This document shows positions 1 to 12,565 of a stretch of DNA of 64,000 bases, in pieces. The notes under the pieces are model-generated. The model made no database searches. It worked only from the letters and a program-made list of their open reading frames with translations, and had not been told where the DNA came from. The stretch is from NCBI RefSeq assembly GCF_945859705.1, contig NC_079136.1, positions 88,039,120-88,103,119 on the forward strand, written 5' to 3'. The number at the start of each line of letters is the position of its first letter. Position 1 is the first letter of the stretch. Position numbers and translations under genes: made by a program. This stretch comes from Episyrphus balteatus. Its lineage: Eukaryota; Arthropoda; Insecta; Diptera; Syrphidae.

Positions 1-2040
1 ATAGACAATCTTTTGGCATCAATTAATTTATGAAATTTAAGAAAAATTTTTGAAAAAAATTTGTTTTTGTTCACAAAAATCTTCAATTAAATTTAAAAAA
101 TCAAAACGGCAACACCGGCAATTTTTAATCTATAGACTTTAAAGTATTTTTAATTACCGACGTTTGAAAAAAAAGATCATCAAAATCTAAGCTGTTCGGC
201 CGGGTTCCCTAATATTGCCAATTTTTGAGCTTTAGTTACTTCACTACAACCTTAACTAAGATCACCCAAAATAAAATACATTAATAACATCAGTAAATTT
301 AAATTTAAATTAAAAAAATAAAAACGTTGCATAAAGTAAGGAGTATTTTCTATCAGAAATTGAAAAACTAATTGACCATCGATTCTCTAAAGAGCACCTA
401 AGAGCACCCAATTTTTGTTGCATTGTGTTAAAGAATATATAAACTAACTCATAAGTTTCAATTCATCGCAGAATAACGGGGTAAACTAAAACAAAATCAT
501 TAAAGTTTAAATAATAACTTATCAAAAATATCAAGTTTTTAGATACTAGTTCTAAGCCCGAATTAAAATAGAAAAAACCATCTAACTTTTTCAAAACTTT
601 ATAAATATCGTTGATAAATAACTGAAGAAGAATTCTCCATTTTAATTTTTTTAGATTTCTATCACAACATTTCGATATCGCATTTTGAATAACACTTACC
701 AAAATACTTCGCATTCAAGTAAAAATGAGGTAGATGTAACAGTTAACTTTGAACTCATTTTTTAACAAGACACGATCGAAAAACAAAAAAATGAGTGCAG
801 CAATATGACACATGTTTATTTTGCACCAACTTTGCCAAACTTTTTGGTGTCAATTTTGATTTTCAGAAAATCGACTTATGACCAGGTTTTTACTGCAAAT
901 ACTCCTATGCGCGCCGGGGGTTGAGTCACAAAATTGCACATATCGGGTTTGATGAAATAAGAATAAGCTCTTCTTCTCTTTTATTTGGTATCATAAACAT
1001 AAATTTAGAGCAAATAAAAAATATATAAAAATAAGAGGATCAATGCTCAAAAATTCATCGATTTTCATACATACCTAAACTCAACTTCAATCACATTTTC
1101 TGGCAAACTATCATTTATCATTTATGACTTAACCCCATTGGCAATGGTATATAACAAAGTATTTTTGGAATTTTTTTTTGGAAATTGTCGAAGTTTGGTA
1201 GGTATGCCGTTTTGAAGAAATTAATTTTTCACGTATTCAAACAAAATTTAAAGTAAATTTGATGATCCGTTTTTAAAAAATTTCTTATCAATTTTTAAAG
1301 GGGGAAATACCTCTGGAAATTTTATTTTTCTCCTTTTTTTTTTACTAAATTTAGGTTCATGCAATGCGTATCAACATATTTTAATTGTAAAAATTTTCCC
1401 TTTTGGTTATAAATTATTTGCTGAACCTGGGCATTGAGCGGCGCAAACTCTAGGCGTCAATTTTGAAGGGCTGCAGAGCCGCCATTTTGTTATTTTTTAC
1501 TTAAAAAAAAATGTATCAATATTTCATAATGGCAATAATATCATATACTTTTTCAAATTTGTGTTTAATATATATATATATATATGTAAAATTTTTCAAT
1601 TTTTCAAAATTTTTTTTTTTTTTTTTTATATGCTTTCAATTTTTCATAAAAAAATATTGAAAAAGCTGTCGTTCAGAGGGATTTCTCCCCTTTAATGAAT
1701 AAAATGTTTGGACAAAAATTGTCGTTGTTATCGGTTAAGTGGTTTACGAGAAAGATCAGGTTCTCAGTTTCTCACACTCACTTGAAAAGAAAAATAGGCC
1801 AAGTTTTGATCATTGGGCAACACCAGCCTTGTGAGTTATACCCATTGACTATAATCTCTTTAATAATATTTTTACTAAAAACAAGACCGGGATTTCAGAA
1901 AAAGATTTGAAAAAAAAACTGATTTTTATGAATCTTGCCTAAAATAAAGGATTGATAAATTAGTTCAATAAGTGAATATTAATACTTTAAAACATCATTT
2001 ACCAATTATTTCAAGCCCCAAAAAATCCTTAGCATATATT
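1..2040. other. AT-rich non-coding DNA with repeat fragments
   Basis: No exon is recognisable. The stretch is AT-rich with many A or T runs and a short (TA)n run near 1569-1586. Around 1190-1340 there is a diverged piece of dispersed family A: the phrase 'tatgccgttttgaagaaa' matches 'tatgccattttgtagaaa' in better copies near 36200, 48260 and 53370. The open frames here are short and lack coding character. Confidence 0.5.
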
Positions 2041-3710
2041 ACATTTTGATTCAACTTCTCACGAGTGGTACTTATCTCGAACATTTTTTGAACCCATAAA
2101 ACCACATTCCTTTGGTTCAGTATGAAATTCCATTCGTTCACCTGCTTCTGTTTCCCACAAACTTTTTGCATCTTTCGTATTCACTTAATTATCTATTAAC
2201 TGCTCCCAAAACGAAGCAAAAGGTAGTAAAAAAAAAACGAAAAAAAAAATAAAACCCCTCCACCAAACCTTCAATCATCTTAATTTCATATATCTCAAAG
2301 GTTCACCATCAGGCTATACAACCCGACCTATACCTATCATCAAATCTTCAGATAATGAATGGCTACTGTTTTTTTTTTTTTTTCATTCCAAATCGGCGAT
2401 CAAATGAAACCATAAGCCCTCTCAAGGAGAATCCCTCATGTTAGGGGCGGTATAGCCGATGATTTCCTCTCCAACTTCCCCCTCCCACGCATATACCTTA
2501 TTCACTTATTTCGATCACATGTCTACCGTCTGTTTTGATGATGGATTAAATGCGTTTCACAGTGATGAAAGAGTAATATCCGGGAAGACTTGTGTGACGC
2601 ACACTACATCCAAAAGAATATAGCCCAAGGGAATACTTCTCAAGAGCTACTGGGCCATTCTTCATCCCGCCACTGTTAACGCCCTTCATTCGCAAACAGA
2701 CAATATTCCTTCTATTGGAAATTTATTACCAACTTTCCCACGATACAGTTGCCTCTCTTTTACATTTGCTTGATCTAAAATAATCATACTGAATTTTAGC
2801 AACTCAGGAAGAGAGAGAGGGATCCAGCTTTAGTGGACTGAAAATCGAACTATTGACCCGGTAACTATATGGAATACCGCCAGGGAAGATGTTTACTTTA
2901 CTTCGTCGTCGTCGTTGGTCGTCGGGAGATCTCCTGTTGGAGATATTTCAATTTTCCGGGAAATGACTACACACAGTGGTTGTGTTTTTTTTTTTTTTTT
3001 TCTTGTTGGCCTATGGAGTAACTCAGGGGAAGCCTCTATCAACGGGTCTGTATATATAATATCGATAGGTGATCTATGCGAACATTAAACTCTCGCGGAA
3101 CCTGCCCGTCGACGTTGCTGGGTGCAATGATTAAGATCTCGTCTAAGGTGTAGGGTACAATACGCAGACTTTTGTTGCTTATTTTTTTTTTTTTTTTTCT
3201 TAAAGCAGTAAGCACCGTGTCTTTACTTTTAATTAGCAAGCACTTTTGTACATACACAGTTAAAAAGCCAACAATTTTCAACAACAAAAGTTGTGGATCG
3301 ATTTTATGAAGCAGATAATGACAGGAGGAGGAGCAAAAAATTTGTATCCGCGCCTTTAACGCGCACTGATGTATAGAAGCAGATCAATCATCAATGTATA
3401 TGATCTTAATGAGAGTTGCTAAGTGCACGTGGAATGAATTGATTACGATCTGCAATGGTTGTTTTGGTCGCTTCTTATATTACTAACGTCTTTTGCATCA
3501 AGAAGATTGAAAAATTTGTATCTAGAATGAAGGTCTTGTGGTGTTTACTTTTGACCAGTATCAGGATTATTGAGAATGAAATATGTTGTGTCTACGCCTT
3601 TCTCTGAATCGCTTCGTATTGAGAATCTTCATCAATTAACGTCCATGAATCAAAGTAAACAAATAAATATCGTTTTTTTTTTGTATGAGTTCAGTTTGGA
3701 CTAGTTTGAT
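2041..3710. other. Low-repeat non-coding block upstream of the bHLH exon
   Basis: This block has higher complexity and GC content than its surroundings, with T-tracts of 14-17 bases near 2370, 2984 and 3181 and a TCGTCGTCG run near 2905. I see no protein-like frame with splice signals. Low repeat content next to repeat-rich DNA fits conserved regulatory sequence or 5' untranslated sequence of the downstream gene, but that is inference. Confidence 0.35.
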
Positions 3711-4701
3711 TTGGTTGTTGAATAACTGTCAAAGAATAAAATTAATTTTTATTTTAGAAGTCAACAATCTAAACAAAAGAGCTGAGTTCAAAACCCCTTA
3801 AAATTAAGTTTTAATGTGTTTATTTTTGTTCAGATCGAAGGCATTTAGTTAGCATTACATAATTTGGTTTATAGGTCGCTTGATCAATAGCTTAACTATG
3901 TAATATTTATTTCAATAGGGTTTCCTATTACTAACAAATGCGAAAAGTAAAGTTAACTCAAGATGCACGAAGTTTTTTTTTTTTTTTTGGAAAGTTACTT
4001 AAACCCACATATAATTAAATCAATAACTCATTGAGTTTACATGAACTCCGGCGAACATATTGGAGGGGCCTTAAATAAATTGAAAAATTTTGTCTTTTAA
4101 AATGAAAATGGTTTAAATATGTTAAGTCCTGATGTCTTAAATAAAATTATTGTCAATATTTCAGGGTATAAACTATTTTTAAGAACAGTTATTTCATGAA
4201 TCTAGAAAGAATTAGATGGAATTTGTGTATGTCTTTTCATATGCGCAGTGATGCTGCCTGTCAATCAATCAATTTATATTTAAGGTTTTGAATGAGAAAC
4301 AAGAAAAACTTGTGTGTGCTACCACTAAGTTCATAGGCTGGAATTATAGTTATTTCACGGGGACTTACCAGTAAATATTTGATTAAAAACTTCTGAAAAT
4401 TAGAAATCAAATATTTTTGACACTAAAAATGCATTTATAGGAAAAATCAGTTGTAGCGTAATTTCCAAAAAGTTACATTTTATTTTTTTCTTTGAAGAAT
4501 GTTTTTATGTAGGTACTCTTAATTTTTTAAACAAAAAGTACCTACGTTCGGTACAGTAAGCATTTAAGTACCTTCTTATTGTGCAATATATGTAAAGCGA
4601 ACTCAATCAATAAAATTTTTAACAGAATTAATTGCACGACTGCTTCATAAGTACTAACCCTTGTGTTAAAAAATGCTTAAAATACTAGAAGCCGTTTGTT
4701 C

Positions 4702-4816
4702 AAACGAAACTTAAGTATAATTTAAGTTCTACATATAACTTTATGTGACAGTCTGAGCAGAGGAAAAAGTAGGGACTAAGAGTTTATGTTATACTTAAAT
4801 TATTTAAGTTTCGTTT
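4702..4816. repeat. Short imperfect inverted repeat (MITE-like hairpin)
   Basis: A 25-base left arm (4702-4726, beginning aaacgaaacttaag) pairs with a right arm at 4794-4816 with one two-base gap, leaving a loop of about 67 bases. Size and structure fit a tiny non-autonomous DNA element. No target-site duplication was settled. The surrounding DNA, 3711-5227, is otherwise featureless AT-rich sequence. Confidence 0.55.
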
Positions 4817-5229
4817 TAGCAGGTGGCCTTAAAGTTTTTTATAAATTCTTAAAATGGATTTTTAATTTAATTTTATAACACATTTACTTAAAACTTGAAA
4901 ATAACATATAATTTGTATTTGAAACCACAAAAACTTATCTTTAAGTAGTTTTCATTCCCAAATAAAGTAGATAATATGGCATACAATTTCTTGAAAAAAA
5001 GATGTTTAGACATTTTTTTGAAAATCATTAGAGTCGTTTCGTTTTTGTTTTTAATTGTTTTAATATAAAAAAACATTAAAAAAATTGGTATTCAAAAAAA
5101 AAAATATTAATTCACATGTAAAAAAAAATTAAAAAAAAAAAAATTACAAATACGTTTTCAAAAAATTGATAATAATAAAGAAACTTAGAATTAAAAAAAA
5201 TTCTTTAATCTTTATTACTTTAATATGTA

Positions 5230-5694
5230 CGGTAGTACCTCGATAATGTGAACTAATTAAAACAAAGCGTTTTCGGATTTTAGAGAGATTCACATTACTG
5301 GAACTTTTTCCAATTCTAATTAAACTGATTAAAACAATATTTATAAGCAATGAATGTAGCACAAAATATTTTTTTGAACCTAAATTTTTTTGATACCTAA
5401 ATAAAAAAATAAAATTAATTACGAGTGCACTCCATTTCAAAACTTCAAAAAAAAGTCATCGCATTCAATATTTCTTAAGATTTATCAAGACCCAGTTGTT
5501 CATTATCCAGGATTATAAAAAAAATGCGTGCACGAACAAGAAAAAAACACACAAGCTTTTACAAAAGAAATTCACATTACAGAGTCTAAAAATTTTTAAA
5601 GTTCACATTATAGAGATGACAATGAAAATTTTTGGCGATTCACATTTTAGAGAAATTCGCATTATCGGTAATTCACATTATCGAGGGACGACTG
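5230..5694. mobile_element. pogo/Tigger-like MITE with TA target duplication
   Basis: The left end reads CGGTAGTACCTCGATAATG and the right end, reverse-complemented, reads CAGTCGTCCCTCGATAATG. Both continue into TGAA, so the terminal inverted repeats are 23 bp with three mismatches. A TA dinucleotide flanks each side (5228-5229 and 5695-5696), the target duplication typical of Tc1/mariner-superfamily elements. The CAGT.GTCCCTCGAT terminus resembles pogo/Tigger ends. At 465 bp it is far too short for a transposase and none is visible, so it is non-autonomous. Internal copies of the phrase 'ttcacatta' repeat the subterminal sequence. Confidence 0.8.
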
Positions 5695-5696
5695 TA

Positions 5697-7520
5697 CTTA
5701 GTTTGCAATATAATGCCAAATTTTAAATTAATAGGATACCTAGGTATCAGAATTTTTCCAATTAAAAAGAAAAAACAAAATATCGTAATAAAAGATTTAA
5801 AAGCGTATTTTACGAATTTGACACTTTTTGGACTAGCGAGTTTTTTCCCTTGAATATAAAGATAAACTCAAGCTCTAACATCATTTTGAAATAAATTAAG
5901 GTTAATTTCTAGTTTGTATTTTTTATTTTTTTTATTTTTTTTTTTTTGTTTTCTCTAAACTAAAATGCCTTAGAGTACCAAATTTCATGACTTTTCCTCA
6001 AGAAATGGCCGTGCAAATGCTTTTTGACGTCTAAATGCACCAAAGGCACCACTGTGCGCCTACATACACCTTTTATCTACTTTAAACAAATTGGAATCTT
6101 TCATAAAAAAGAATTTCAGAAGCACTTCAGAATACTAAAGAATATAAAGTAATTCTGTGCTCCTTTTGAAAGTAAAAACTATTTTTACGAATTAAATAGT
6201 TTCAGTAGTTCGAAAGAATAAATAAATTATTTTTTTTTGTTCGAATATTCAGTCTATGATTTCGGTGGCAGCGATTAAGCAATTTCAAGGGAAAAACCGT
6301 ATAAGCAGATCTTTTAAAATGCTAAAATGTTGAATTAAGCAAAGAGATCAAAATTTAATATCTAAATATAATAGTAACATTTTGTTCAAGACTTCATTAT
6401 AAGCTTTTATGCGTGATGCGGTTTCTTGCATGTTCTGAAACTTTGTAGATCTCTTCCAATTTCGTGTCTATAAACAGTTTTTGAATCATTGTTAGCCTTA
6501 AAATTATTTTAAAAATTCAGTATTTTTTATTATTTACTCATTTAGTCCGAAAATTAGAAAGTTAAATAAAATAGTATACAATTTCGAAAATGCAAAGGAA
6601 TAACAATCAATTATTTATTGTACTCTTTCCAAAAATCACAACAGACATGTTGATTTAGTTCAATTTTTGAGTGCAAGTGTTTGTTAAATTTCAATTTGGG
6701 TATGTTGGCACCTAGGCCAAAGCTGTAGTTGAAATTTGTACGTTGAACGTTTAGGTACACTGTGGCGTATACGTATTTTTAATTGTCTTGCATATATATA
6801 CGTGAAGAATTCAAAAATAAATAAAAAAAGATTTTTGGATATTAAAAACAAGGAATACAATATAAAGCATAACACAAATTCGAACAAAATTTAAAGCTTA
6901 CACAATAACGTATTCGTTTAGTTTTTTTTTTTTTTTTAATTTGACTTATTGTGCCTGTCATTTGAAACTTCCATTGACAATAGTTTTACAGACAACAAAA
7001 CCGTTCAATATCACAACAAGCAGATTTTCTCCTTCATTTTGTTAAATAGTAACTATAGAAATCCTAATGATTAATATGAATCAATTCCAAAGACAGCTTC
7101 CTCACATGGTTAATAATGTCACTTCATTAAAAACATTATTTTATCTCAATTGATATATAGACCTCCTCATTCAGTTCCACCTACTCACCAAAGAAAAACA
7201 CACACCTACTACTAATTTTTTTTTTTTCAAATATCTTTATTCCACATTTAGTAGCTGAACAGGTGTAATTGGAATGTCACAAGTGTGCCATGATAAATGG
7301 TTACAACTCAACTCTTGGATTCGTGAAAGTATATCTCATATAAATTGTTTTGCAAATTTATTCAATTATGTAAATTATATTATGGTGCGGCTGGGGTGAA
7401 GTATTTTTTTTTAACCGCGATATTAGTTCGAGTTCCATACATACAGTTATTTGACTTAATGGACTGTTAAATTCACAACTCATTGCTCTTTTAGCGGTCA
7501 CATTAATCGACAGAGAGGGA
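5697..7520. other. AT-rich non-coding DNA
   Basis: No exon is recognised. The part near 5967-6062 ('accaaatttcatga') resembles a stretch at 41693-41785 in the same orientation ('accagatttcatga'), including 'gcaccaaa' further along, so it is probably an old dispersed repeat. T-tracts occur near 5918-5948 and 6921. Confidence 0.4.
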
Positions 7521-8830
7521 CATTTCAAGCCGCTGCGCAGATCATCTGGCCATCAGAGATCATCATCATCATTATCATCAAACAAACTGTCCCGGTATGA
7601 TTCAAATAGATTCCAACGAAGTGGTGTGATGAACGCTGGCTCGGAGATCCTTGTTAAGTTACATCTTTTAAGATGGAAAATCGCACGCCAGGTCGGTCGG
7701 TCGTCGGTCGGCTTAAACGGTATGTAATCAATGGACATAAGCGATTTACTTTAAACGCTTTAGCTTACTCGCTCTAAGTCTTGTGCGCGCTGCTTCTAAA
7801 GAAGTACTCAGTGATTTGGGATGAACGCGCGCGTACATGCTATCTCATTATGTTTGATTTAAAACATCTCTCAACCGGGTATTTTACCTCAAAATACCTA
7901 CCTATGAAATATTTCTTTTTTTTTATATTATTTTTTCCCCTCAACGTTTTGTCTCGTAATAATAATCATTTTGATGTGAAAAGTACTCTCAGACTGCAGA
8001 GAGAGACCTTTGTAACCCACAATCCACACTCTCACTGTTAAAGCTGGAAAGTCTTTGGCTATGTAAGATTCCTCGATGTTGTGCTGCGCTAAATCGATGG
8101 ATGGTGTGGAAGCGGGCGGCGGCGGCGATTTTCGGGTTAACATCAGGTTGTTGTTGGATGTTACTCCTGATGACGATAATACTGATGATGATGATGGTTA
8201 TGGTAAAGAAGCGAAGGAGTTCATGTTCGATGAGGGTATTTAATCGAATATCTCTTACACGCTAAAGAATGCTGTTGATTCAGCGTATATATGCACAACA
8301 ACATAGGGAGAAGTGCGATGGGTATATGTATACATTCAAGTTGCAAGGCTCGCTTCGCTTTCGTTTCGGTACAAAACGTTTATCATCATTAGATCCAATT
8401 TAAAGACGGGTTATCATTTTGATTATGTTGTGTGAAAACAAATTACGTTCGGCCTTTTTAACTCACCTCTTCTCTATGAAGGATACCTACACTTTTGTTG
8501 GTCATCGTCCATGAAATATATTTATACTAGACTGGTACAACCCCTTTGCTTATCCGCCTTCCCGCCCGTGTTGAAGTTCATTTTTCGACTATGCGACGAC
8601 GACGGTCGATTATTATTGATCATTGTGGTGAGCGCGCGGACAAGGTTGAAGGTTATTTTCGTTTGAACGCAGGTGCTAAAAATGAAAATGGAAAAATCTC
8701 TATTCGAAGATGGAAATTGGTATAAGCAGGCGCGGATCATTGTGTTTTTTTTGCAGACATGTGGGGAAAATATTTTTTTTTTAACTTTTATGATTCGGTA
8801 ATATTTGATCAATTAAGGATTTGAAAAAAT
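7521..8830. other. Low-repeat, relatively GC-rich block; candidate regulatory or 5' exon region
   Basis: This block stands out by complexity. It contains an ATC-rich run at 7559-7580, a GGTCGGTCGGTCGTCGG stretch near 7691-7707, a GGCGGCGGCG run near 8118 and a GATGATGATGATGG run near 8183. I could not find an open frame that ends in a good donor and joins the next exon in phase. It is a plausible place for an upstream exon, promoter or enhancer of dysf, but the sequence alone does not prove it. Confidence 0.35.
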
Positions 8831-9484
8831 AATTAAAATCGAAATTAATATCATAATGCTGACGGGTTTTGGAAAGTTTTAAAATGCATCAAACAAAAAA
8901 GTCACAAAAAATAATTGATATAGTTCTTGTATACTATTGACCAAAGTTTCAAGATTACCTAATGTCTTCGGACTTATCATCAAATTAAATACTTTGCCAT
9001 TTTAGGTTCAAAGAAAAGAGCACTAAGCTGCTTGTTAAAATAGAAGCTGAAAAGGTTTTCGAAAACATACTCCACAGGGAGGGATACATCAATCCAAAAT
9101 AAAAATAACGTTTAGTTTCCTCAGGCATAAATAGGACGTTCGGAGGATCATTTTGCGATATACCTAATCATAATTCATAAGAAAAATGAGGCTAAAGATC
9201 TTTCAGTTTAGAACAATTAGAACACTACCAGTAGCCTTTGCTTAAGTTATCTTCTCAAACTAGCTGACGCAAAGGAGAAATAGACAGACACTTGTACAGT
9301 TTTTTTGGTAGCGGAGGGCCTTTTGAAAGTCACTAATTCAAACCTTCTACTTTTATAAAAGTGTTTCTTACATGAAGAAAAAGACCACCTAAAACTAAGC
9401 GGATTTCTGCATGGTGTTTTGCCGTCTTAAATTAAGCGGAAATCTACTTCATTTAAGATGAAAATTTTCTGATTTTCATAAAAA
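8831..9484. other. Non-coding DNA, nothing recognised
   Basis: AT-rich sequence without splice-bounded open frames, clear inverted repeats or RNA gene signatures. Confidence 0.4.
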
Positions 9485-11117
9485 TACTAGCTGACCCGGC
9501 AGACTTCGTTCCGCATTTTTTAGTATTTATTTCCAATTTTTGGCTTTTTAATGTGTTAACCTTTTCCAATACAAAAAAATTGGGCCACAACTTGATATGT
9601 GGATCACAAACATAAAATTGTATAAAGTATTAAAAAAAGCAAAAAAAGCTATTATAATTTTAATTGGAATGTGTACGAAGTTTCATTAATATTATGATTA
9701 AGGTATAACCACATAAATCATAAGCTTTAAGCAAAATGGTGCTATGTCCTTAACAGATCCTATAGAGTTACAATAATTTTGCTTTCCCAGGCGATATGTA
9801 CATATGTTGTATACATGCCACTGTTTTTTTCTGTTATTAGCACGGGTTTTTTGCGTCAAATAGTAAAAAAATGTTTTTAAAAACAAAATCTTATGTATCT
9901 CGAACTCCTTTCAATGACTTATAATCGCTACTAAAATTTGATATTTTTTTGGCTATTTAGGAAATTCAAAAATTAGCGATCTTTATTTTGTAAATTGTAA
10001 AATAACCAACTTAATTCTATGCATACGTCTAAATATTAAAATATTATCTTAAAAAAATTAAATCATTTTAAATTAATGCTGAAATCGTATTAATAATTGG
10101 TAGTTGAAACAACTTAAACAAATTTTAAGTTTCAGTTTATCATACCAGTTTTCAACAGTGAGATAGCTTAGTGGTAAACAATTTTATTTGAGGAAATAAC
10201 ATTTTATAGAGTTAAATCATGTTTGTTTTTATTAGCCTTGAATATGAGCTCTTTGAACCCCAAATATTGTATTTGATCATAACTTGACAGCAGCGCAACG
10301 TACCAGGTCCAACTATAAAACAAAACCTGTCTTGAATGAACCTTATCAAACGCAAAAAAATTTCATAAAAGTCTATACAACCGTTCGGACTCCAAATATG
10401 GAATCAAACTATAACTTGACAACAGCGTCCAGTCTTTCGAACTTAAAATATGGAATATTTGCCTATAATTTGACAACAGCGCCACCTACCGCATACAATT
10501 TTAATTTACAAAACATGGATGAACCATATCACATAAACGAACTTTCACAAAAATCTGTCAAGTCTTTCGGACTCCAAATATGAAATTTGTCTATACATAC
10601 TTCGGCAACAGCGCATGTTTCGAATGAATTGTATCAGACACAACAAATTTCACAAAAATCTGTCCAGTAGTTCGTTCAAAATATGCAATTTTCTTAAAAC
10701 TTGACAACAGTGCCAACTACTGGGTCCAATCATAAAATAAAACTTGTCTCGAATGAACCTTGTCATAACACAAAATTTCACAAAAATCTGTTCAATCATT
10801 CGACCTAACCTATGGAATTTGCCTATAACTTGAAAACAGCGCCACCTACCGGATCAAATTATAAAACCAAACCTGTAACGGATAGACCTTATCACATACA
10901 CAAAATTTCACAAAAATATGTCCAGTTATTGGACACCAAATATGGAATTTGCCTATAACTTGACAGCAGCGGCACCTACCGGGTCCAATTATAAAACAAA
11001 ACCTGTCTCGGATGGACCTTTTCACATACATTTCACACAAACTTTCAGAAAAATCTGTCTAGTCGTTTAGAAGGAGTAGGGTCACAAACAAACGCACAGG
11101 AGAAATATATATAATAG
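9485..11117 (+). mobile_element. Dispersed insect repeat carrying an internal minisatellite
   Basis: The left end contains CTAGCTGACCCGGCAGACTT (from 9487), a phrase I know from dispersed elements of many insect genomes. The right end contains a 'gtcacaaacaaacgcacagg' phrase followed by a short AT repeat, which usually closes the same kind of element. Between them lie an AT-rich spacer and tandem copies of a ~130-bp unit. No transposase or polymerase is visible. I infer one non-autonomous element of about 1.6 kb in + orientation. The superfamily and exact ends are not resolved. Confidence 0.55.
10281..11060 (+). repeat. Minisatellite, unit about 130 bp, seven starts
   Basis: The landmark 'aacttgacaacagcgccacc' and variants begins near 10281, 10413, 10467, 10600, 10698, 10828 and 10958. 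Successive spacings are about 132, 54, 133, 98, 130 and 130 bases, so most units are ~130 bp and two are shortened. Each unit continues with a phrase like 'aaaacctgtctcg', then 'cacaaaaatctgtccagt' and 'ccaaatatggaatttgcc'. Units have diverged by substitutions, so the array is old. An open frame at 10284-10583 is only a by-product of the repeat. Confidence 0.75.
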
Positions 11118-11439
11118 AAACAATCCATAACTCTGATTGCTGACACCTTGCATAATGGTGTCATACACATACTTTTGTTGATCGTTTAACTTCGGCACAT
11201 ATTTTTAATTTATTCAACGTAATTTTATTGCCTTTCGCGTAGTATTTCTGATCAAGAACATCTTGGTTCTGCACGATTGAACAACCAATCCTAACTTTTT
11301 TTTTTTATTTTTTTAATTATTTTGAAAGCTTTACAAATCAAGCTTAGTACAAAATTTTGAAAAGATAGAGTGTTTTTTTTACTCGTACAAATTGACAGCT
11401 ATGTAAAGATGCGAGAAAAGGTGTAATTTTTTTTTGATA

Positions 11440-11555
11440 CAAACCATCTACATATTAATACCTTTCAAACAAAAAAAAATTACCAAAATCGAACCAGCCA
11501 AACGCGAGTTTATCGGCCACACACACTAAACGAACTCTCTTTTATATATAAGAAG
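11440..11555 (+). repeat. 3'-end-like fragment of a dispersed repeat
   Basis: The stretch contains 'accaaaatcgaaccagccaa', then 'cggccacacacactaaacg' and 'ttttatatataagaagaag'. This resembles the closing segment of insect dispersed elements of the kind seen at 11050-11117, but is clearly different from it. It is probably a second, truncated element. Identification is by motif memory only. Confidence 0.35.
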
Positions 11556-11737
11556 AAGATTTTCATTTAGTTTTTATAAATAGTTTAATTTTATCTAGTA
11601 ATGGAAGTGCTAAGTTTTTTTTTTTATAAGATTAAGTGCTAAAATTTTTGGTAAAAAATGTTTTGTAGATTTCATGGGACTTTGAATTTTTCAGTAAAAT
11701 TTTTTGCATTTTGTTTGAATACCTTCTAAAAGTAAGG

Positions 11738-12565
11738 GTGGACAAACGACGAATTTTGGTATACGTAAAGAATTCGAGGGGGACAAACGACAGCGGTGTG
11801 ATTATTGTGGAAAGTGCCGTTTGAAATTTCGAAAAAAAAGTAGTTTTTGGGAATCTAAAATTTTTAGTACATACACTGTATTGTATGCGTAACTTTTGCT
11901 GGTAATTTTCAGTACAAATGAGGTGGACAAATGACAGAAATTTAAATTTTTGTAATAAAATTATTTTTGAAATTTTAGTACAAATTTAATTTTTTAGTAC
12001 AAAATTTGGTTTTTGAATATCTTCTAAACGTAGGGTGGACAAACGATGATTTTTGGTTTGTATTCATTTCATGAGGTGGACAAACGATTACCGTTTGAAT
12101 ATTTGAAAAATCAAGTAATTTTTCGAGATTTGGAAATTTTTAGTACATGCACGTGTAGCGTAACTTTTGTTTTGAATTATGGAAATTTGTTTTTTGAATA
12201 TCTCCTAAACGTAGGTTAGACAAACGATGATTTTTGGTTTGCATTCATTTCGATCGGACAAACAAACAAAAAAAATAATTATTGGGAAGTTTTATAAAAA
12301 AAATGTTTTTTGAATATCTCCTAAGCGGATCTCCAAAGGATGAATTTTTGAAACAAATTTTGTGGATTTTAGGGGAATTTCAATTATCCCATGCAAAATT
12401 TGTTTTTGAATTGGACAAACGATAATATTTGGTAGGTTTATAAAACTCGAGGAAGACAAACGATTGCAATTAGTTTTATACGTCTATATCAAAAATTTGA
12501 GTGTTTTAGACGATTTTCCATTTTTCAGACGAAAATTTTTAGTGGACAAACATGGACAAAAGGTT
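11738..12565 (+). repeat. Degenerate array around a GGACAAACGA-type motif
   Basis: The phrase 'gtggacaaacga' or a close variant occurs near 11738, 11779, 11921, 12033, 12074, 12213, 12255, 12413, 12455 and 12542. Longer shared context includes 'cttctaaacgtagg' followed by 'acaaacgatgatttttggtt' at about 12021 and 12201. The spacing is irregular and units diverge, so this is a decayed satellite or the inside of a repeat-rich element rather than a coding region. Confidence 0.65.

Noticed and set aside
10284..10583. 99-codon plus-strand frame
   Set aside because: It lies entirely within the ~130-bp minisatellite and reads repeated units.
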